Origin: Mactromeris polynyma
Taxonomy: Eukaryota; Mollusca; Bivalvia; Venerida; Mactridae
Length of the DNA: 64,000 nt
Direction: 5' to 3'
NCBI GenBank assembly: GCA_032209605.1
Contig: JASFXZ010000038.1
Coordinates: 868,001 to 932,000 of the forward strand
The notes beneath the pieces were generated by a model. The model did no database searches and had not been told where the DNA came from. It was given only the letters and a program-made list of their open reading frames with translations. Below are positions 59,150 through 64,000 of the stretch, in pieces; the first letter of the stretch is position 1; the number at the start of each line of letters is the position of its first letter. The translations under genes and the position numbers were made by a program.

Positions 59150-61350
59150 TCATTAACTAACGGCTCTTTTTGCTTAAAATTTTCTCAGTCTGCATTCTCT
59201 TTAATCGTAGTGCTTTTTGGCTTTTCTTTTATATTTCTTGTACGCGTTCTTTGTACTGTTGTCGAATCTCTTGGCCCTTTTTCCTAGCTTTCTCTAGATA
59301 TTCATTCCTCTTTTCCTCAGACAAACTTACATGCCACTCCGAAGTTTAATTCAATGAAAACATGATGTACCCTTCATTACATAGGGATGAAGCTACAGCC
59401 TTAAATCTGGTCAGGGCATGTAAAACTGCAAACACTCTCTCATGAAATTGAGTATGCCTCGGAACAGATTCCGTAATATCAGTATTCTCCAACTTTTCAT
59501 GTTGAGCACCAACTGGATGTTGACTGAAAGCCTTCTTTAACAGAATGTTACAGTTTTCAAATATTATGTGCTAAAGTGTGCAGGTCAGTCCATCAACTGA
59601 ATCAACAGCAACCGATCTATTACAAGTATCATCTTCCTGAATTCAATCAAGGTATGGGGCAAATTCACCACAAAGTACGTCCGAACAGTCATATTTAGCT
59701 TCCAAAAGGAAATCTTACAGAGTTTGGTATATTTCACTTGCAAGCTCAATTGTACAATGTTTGTTCCTAGTGCTCTCACTAATAGACCAGTCGCAAGTTT
59801 TGACAAAGTCCCAATGCTTTCAAAACTGCCAACTATTTGTTCTCCTTGATATCCATGAAAACTTCCTTCTGAAGCCTGTTTGATGGAGGGATGAACTTTT
59901 GTGAAAAATTCTACTATATCTTCTGCTAGCCAATATTTCTTCTGCATTAACGAACAAAATATGAAATCGATTTCCCCACACAAGTAAATTTGTAGACGTC
60001 TTGTTGTTCTTTGAATATTTCTCATTTAGAAATGTCTTAAACTCCAATTTACAACCAGAATTCTCATCTCTTTTCTGCATGCTGTCCTTACAAGCCGTAT
60101 TGGTCCACTTTCATCTTTCTTGGCAAGCCAAGCTGTTTCTTTGTTTGACTTCGCACCTAATGCTTCTTCTTCAGAATTTTCCTCATAATTTTAAACAGCA
60201 GCAAAGTTCACAAGTAAATGCAGGCCACAGTCAAAGTTCGCGTAAGAAAAAGTTTCTTCTTCAGCTTCAGTTAGTTCAGATAAATTCGAATCAACATTTG
60301 GGAGAATGTCATCATGGTATGATTCAATAAGAGAATGGATTTTTTTCAGTTGCTGCTCTGTCTGACATTGTAGTGTATACATTTGCAAGTACATTTTTGT
60401 ATTTATTTGTCAGTTGTGGATTTTGTGCAGTCATCAATGTCACTAATGATATTTTTCAAAGTTTTTAGACAGATTTGTGAGCTTTCGTCTGTCAAGTATC
60501 TGAGACCAAGCACCAACTCGTTGTCCTCTTCATCTCTTACTGCAAACACTTCATTCCTCAACATTCCCCACGTTTCCTTGTCTCATCTGACTGTAACGTT
60601 GTGTCCTCCTACTCAACAAGTTTCTCAGACATGTGCATAAATGATAAACATGAGCGCTGGTCAGCTATCCTGTTGATGGTTGTAACCGATTAAAGCTTTG
60701 AAACATTTTGCCACAGAGTTGCGAAACCTGAGTCAGCACTTAACCTATGTGATCCACTCCTACACATTCATTAAAAATGTCATTACACAGAGATTTTTTT
60801 CACATTTGATAAATTCTCGCTGTAGGTAAGCTGCTCTCTCAGATGTTCATTTTGATATAATAGGTGTTTATTTTCTGCATCTATTTCTGCCGAAAGAGTT
60901 ATTATCGTCCCAAGGTTCTTAACTATTTCATTCACTTTATCAAGGCTCATTTTTAGTTTATTGTTTATGAGACAGTTTCAACATGTTTTCATACGATCTG
61001 TATATTTTTTCCATTCTGTTTCTTGCTTCTTGAAACCAATACGCTTTACAACTTTTGTTCGGGGTGAGTCATTTTATCTAGGGTTATTTGTAGTATTTTT
61101 CTTTCGAACGTATGTGGCTTCTTCTTTATCAAGCTTTTTGTTAACATTTTGCAAGTAGTTTTTTTCATGATGATCAACAGTTTCTTTTAGTTCTGTACTT
61201 TTTTACAAACGCACTTCACTGTCTTCATCAATTTCTTTTCTCGATAGTTTTGGCTTTTGTCTGTTGAGTTGCCAATATTCAACCGTTACATCTTGACTTG
61301 AAGTAATTTTGCTATAAAGTTTCGAAATCTGCCAATTAGTAAAATTTGCT
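59150..61350 (-). pseudogene. Decayed member of an unnamed multicopy family (copy 2)
   Basis: Minus-strand remnants in order from high to low coordinates: KPKLSRKEIDEDSEV (about 61250), a coiled-coil-like MSLDKVNEIVKNLGTIITLS with AEIDAENKHLLYQNEHLREQ (60950), an acidic DEEDNELVLGLRYLTDESSQ (60500), MSDRAATEKKIHSLIESYHD (60330), FDCGLHLLVNFA (60220), SGPIRLVRTACR (60090), LVWGNRFHILFVNAEE (59960), a frameshifted region to FHERVFAVLHALTRFK (59430), and SLSEEKRNEYLEKARKKG with EIRQQYKERVQEI (59310-59220). At least six frameshifts or stops. I recall closely similar predicted proteins, multicopy and uncharacterised, in cnidarian and mollusc genomes, which suggests a mobile or amplified family; the biochemical role is unknown. 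The CGLH/NRF core could be catalytic but this is speculative. Confidence 0.65.
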
Positions 61351-61835
61351 ACAATTATATCGAAATACATTTATTGAAACGTTCATTCCTTCTTTATATA
61401 AATATCTCCAGTACTAATTGTTCGGGAAGCTCTGTCAACAACAACAACCTTTTTACTAATCTGGAGCACTTGCAACTATTTAGTTACCCAACGATTGCTT
61501 TTATTCAAGTGAATGTAAGTACAAGTCTGTACCTTTAAAGACTCAAAGAAATTATAAGAAAATCTGTAGGACACGGATGTCAACCGCTTTAAACTTTTTC
61601 ACAGCTTAAATGGCAATAACTCTGGTGTTACTGGTTCGATATGTTAACCAAGATGCAGAACTTCTCATAATAAACATTTGTGTTAGTTTGGCGACTCAAT
61701 GTCAAAAAGGAACAATGCGTTGCAAAATATTTCTTGGACGTACATACGGGACGTTGACATAGTATACACTGAAAAGTGCCCTGTGAAAACTTATTCTCTC
61801 TCTTTCATAGTCATTGTATTATATATTATTAGTTA

Positions 61836-61937
61836 TACAGGTTGTTGGCAGGTTAAATGGGGGAATATAACCTGTCTGTGTGACATATATGAACCACAGA
61901 CAGGTTATAGTCCCTCACTTAACTTACCAACAACCTA
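61836..61937. mobile_element. ~100-bp hairpin MITE
   Basis: AGGTTGTTGGCAGGTTAA pairs with TTAACTTACCAACAACCT, and ATAACCTGTCTGTG pairs perfectly with CACAGACAGGTTAT around a 14-base loop. ATAC flanks both ends (possible 4-bp duplication, or a TA within it). No ORF. Confidence 0.7.
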
Positions 61938-62092
61938 TACAATGAATATATAATACTGCAAGTCCAATATTTCATCAGAACTACGTAAATCGAGCAAGGT
62001 TTTGCCATGTTGTATTATAATAAAATTGACAGTACAATTTAAAATCATTAAATGAATGTGCATTGTGCTTACTCTGCTGAAAGACGTAGCAG

Positions 62093-62200
62093 AAATACTC
62101 AGTTTTGGCAAAACTGGTTGTGCTGTGGGCTGTTTCTTGAAGCGGCTCTGTCGTGGACGCTCTCTGTGTCTATCAGGTGGAAGGTCTAAATCTCGAAAGT
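62093..62200 (-). other. Possible exon or exon remnant
   Basis: The minus frame DFRDLDLPPDRHRERPRQSR continues FKKQPTAQPVLPKLSISATS without stops, preceded by a TTAG acceptor-like site and followed by AGA|GTAAGC. A second similar piece at 62446-62530 (SSRLDEAQTSTSGKSCSKEL, then AG|GTGATG) lies upstream on the same strand. They could be 5' exons of the family copy at 59-61 kb or an unrelated gene. Weak evidence. Confidence 0.2.
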
Positions 62201-62637
62201 CTAACGACTATGATGCATCATGTTCCTACATTTTTATAAAACATGCTTTAAAATATAGTTTAAGACATTCAAATATATTTTATTTAAAATACTTATAAAC
62301 ACAAATGGTAATTCTATTTTAAAGCATACAAAGCACAATGTACCCATTTCTCATTTCAATTTCATCTACGTTTTGATAGAAAGTATAAAAGGTACAAAAC
62401 ATGTTGAAAATGAGATCGATCAAGATAACAAATAACATCACCTACAAGTTCTTTGCTGCATGATTTACCAGAAGTTGAGGTCTGCGCTTCATCTAATCGA
62501 GACGAACATGAACATAACAGTAGAAAAAATGTAGTCGAAAAACTACACATTGTTTAGCTCGTCTGTTTCCTTATTTTTACTTATTTTATTTTTCATTTCT
62601 AAACTCACAACAACAACAACATCAAAGTCTACTGGAA

Positions 62638-62720
62638 GGGGGGGGGGGGGGGGCACCCCGGCCCGAAAAAGAAATTGTTACTTTTTTATTGGTGGTGGTG
62701 GGGTTAAAAAACTTTTTTTT
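62638..62720. repeat. G homopolymer and G/T-rich low-complexity tract
   Basis: Sixteen consecutive G at 62638-62653, followed by CACCCCGGCCCG and a GGTGGTGGTGGGG stretch. Probably a slippage-prone, assembly-sensitive site. Confidence 0.85.
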
Positions 62721-62854
62721 TCTGGTGGGTGGGTGAGTTGGTTGAAAACAAAAGTCTTCAGGCAGGGCCAGTTCCATAAATTCTTCGGAACCCCTCTCCT
62801 CACACAGATATGGTTTATATGTCCGTGTATTTACTTATAACGTTCGTGAAGAAA

Positions 62855-63130
62855 TTGATCAAAATATCCTAGAAGGTTCTATGAGAAATTACCCAAATAC
62901 CTTAAGAGACAAGTGCCAAAATATCTTAGAACGTTATAAAAGATGATGGCCAAAATATCTGAGAAAATGACCAAAAAATCTTAAAACGTTCTAAGAGAAA
63001 ATAACCAAAATATCTTAGAACGTTCTAAGAGAAAATGACCAAAATATCTTAAAACGGTCTAAGAGAAATTGTCGAAAATATCTTAGATCGTTCTCAGGGA
63101 AATTGAATTAAAACTCTTAGAACGTTCTAC
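62855..63130 (+). repeat. 34-bp tandem repeat, about 8 degenerate units
   Basis: Unit reads AACGTTCTAAGAGAAAATGA then CCAAAATATCTTAG. The central units (62985-63060) are cleanest at exactly 34 bp; outer ones carry gaps and changes. The AACGTTCTAAGA word is nearly self-complementary with TCTTAGAACGTT, so adjacent units can form small hairpins. Confidence 0.85.
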
Positions 63131-63189
63131 ACATTGATAACAGCCACTAGAAGTTTGGAGTAAAGTCCTTGATACGAAATTATCGTGAA

Positions 63190-64000
63190 GTAATGGTGAG
63201 CAAGTAGAGCATGCCTTATGTCCAATGTTGTCAACAGGGCTACTATTGGGGGAGGTTATTAATACTGCGAATTTCCGCCAAACCTAAATCAAGGTAGATA
63301 ACTCGTTATTTTAATTTAGGCCATAGAGGGTAGGTATGATGTCCCTTGTATCTGAAATAGATGCAATACGCCTGAGTATCTGCAACTGTCCGCAATTTGT
63401 TAAAAGGGAGGCTGCTCTTATAGTCAATGGTGGCCGAACAATGTTGCGTAATGTCCCCTGTTTTAATCATGGTATCCATTATCAACAAGAGTGTATTACC
63501 CTTACCTCAAAATGGAGACTTAGTAATGTGAGAGTGACGTCCTCTGTTTCAAATAGCCGCCATTTTGAAACAGAGCTGTTTGCACTTACTGCATATGTCC
63601 GCCATTTTGAAAGCAGGGTGGCTACTCTTAATTGGAATGCCGACCTAGCATGATATAATAAAGACCCCTGATTTCAAAATGGCCGCCGTTATCAACAAGA
63701 ATATCGTCCCTTTATTTCAAAATGGTAACTTTGTGAAGTAAGAGTGACAATCACCGTTTCAAAATGGCGGCATTGGAGGTTACTCATACTGCAAATGGCC
63801 GCCATTTTGAAATCAAGGAGGCTTCTCCTAATTGGAATTGCAGCCAGGTCGAGTTATGACACCTGTTTTCAAAATTTATTAGAGCCTCGTCCCTTTACTT
63901 CAAATTGGTGACTTAATAAGGTAAGACTGCCGTCCTCTGTCTCAAATAATCATTTTGAAACAAAGAAGGTCATTTTTTTTACTGCGAATAACCACCATTT
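63190..64000. repeat. ~160-210-bp degenerate tandem repeat with CCGCCATTTTGAAA
   Basis: Phase marks: CCCTTGTATCTGAAATAG (63341), CCCTTACCTCAAAATGG (63498), CCCTTTATTTCAAAATGG (63708), CCCTTTACTTCAAATTGG (63890), spaced 157, 210 and 182 bp. Each unit carries one or more CCGCCATTTTGAAA or reverse-complement TTTCAAAATGGCGGC words, plus ATCAACAAGA. The array continues past the window edge. Open frames in it (e.g. 63336-63653) follow from the repeat. Confidence 0.75.

Overview
This is an AT-rich, gene-poor stretch of animal genome. I found no intact host protein-coding gene and no intact RNA gene; nearly everything recognisable is a mobile element, its debris, or a tandem repeat. The mix points to a mollusc, probably a bivalve: a Nimb/I-like LINE with a C-terminal RNase H, Harbinger elements, tRNA-headed SINEs, and the dispersed repeat with the 'gtgaccttgacctt' core and 'tgccccc' ends. 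That assignment rests on family knowledge and no species is claimed.

Layout. 0.2-1.4 kb: a foldback-like element whose inverted ends are themselves tandem arrays. 4.0-6.6 kb: three nested transposons (a palindromic TGACGTCA MITE, holding a Harbinger element, holding a hAT-type MITE with a perfect 8-bp target duplication). 3-31 kb: seven copies of one ~300-bp repeat family, plus a ~260-bp dispersed repeat, a hairpin insertion and a ~48-bp minisatellite at 16.6-17.5 kb. 34.6-37.5 kb: a mariner transposase remnant split by a 5'-truncated LINE, flanked by an exact 12-bp target duplication.

38.3-55.1 kb appears to be an old tandem segmental duplication (block A 38.3-45.7, block B 46.6-55.1). The blocks share collinear anchors but carry different insertions, so several insertions can be read against an empty or near-empty site in the partner: a Harbinger in B, a 259-bp MITE in B and a 260-bp repeat in A. 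A sub-segment of A recurs at 12.4-12.8 kb. Block B also holds a 44-bp minisatellite with a polarity gradient and two tRNA-derived SINEs; a third lies just beyond it. A decayed Tc1 transposase sits between the blocks.

57.0-61.4 kb holds two decayed, oppositely oriented members of what looks like one multicopy gene family that I cannot name. Shared signatures are a C/H-x-x-H-(L/V)-L motif and a following Arg/aromatic block, with NRF-x-(I/A)-LF in one copy. This is the best candidate for an undescribed element. The window ends in a 34-bp tandem repeat and a ~160-210-bp tandem repeat rich in GCCGCCATTTT, which runs off the edge.

Limits: everything was read by eye. Edges marked approximate may move by tens of bases; clade names come from motif recognition, not from searches.
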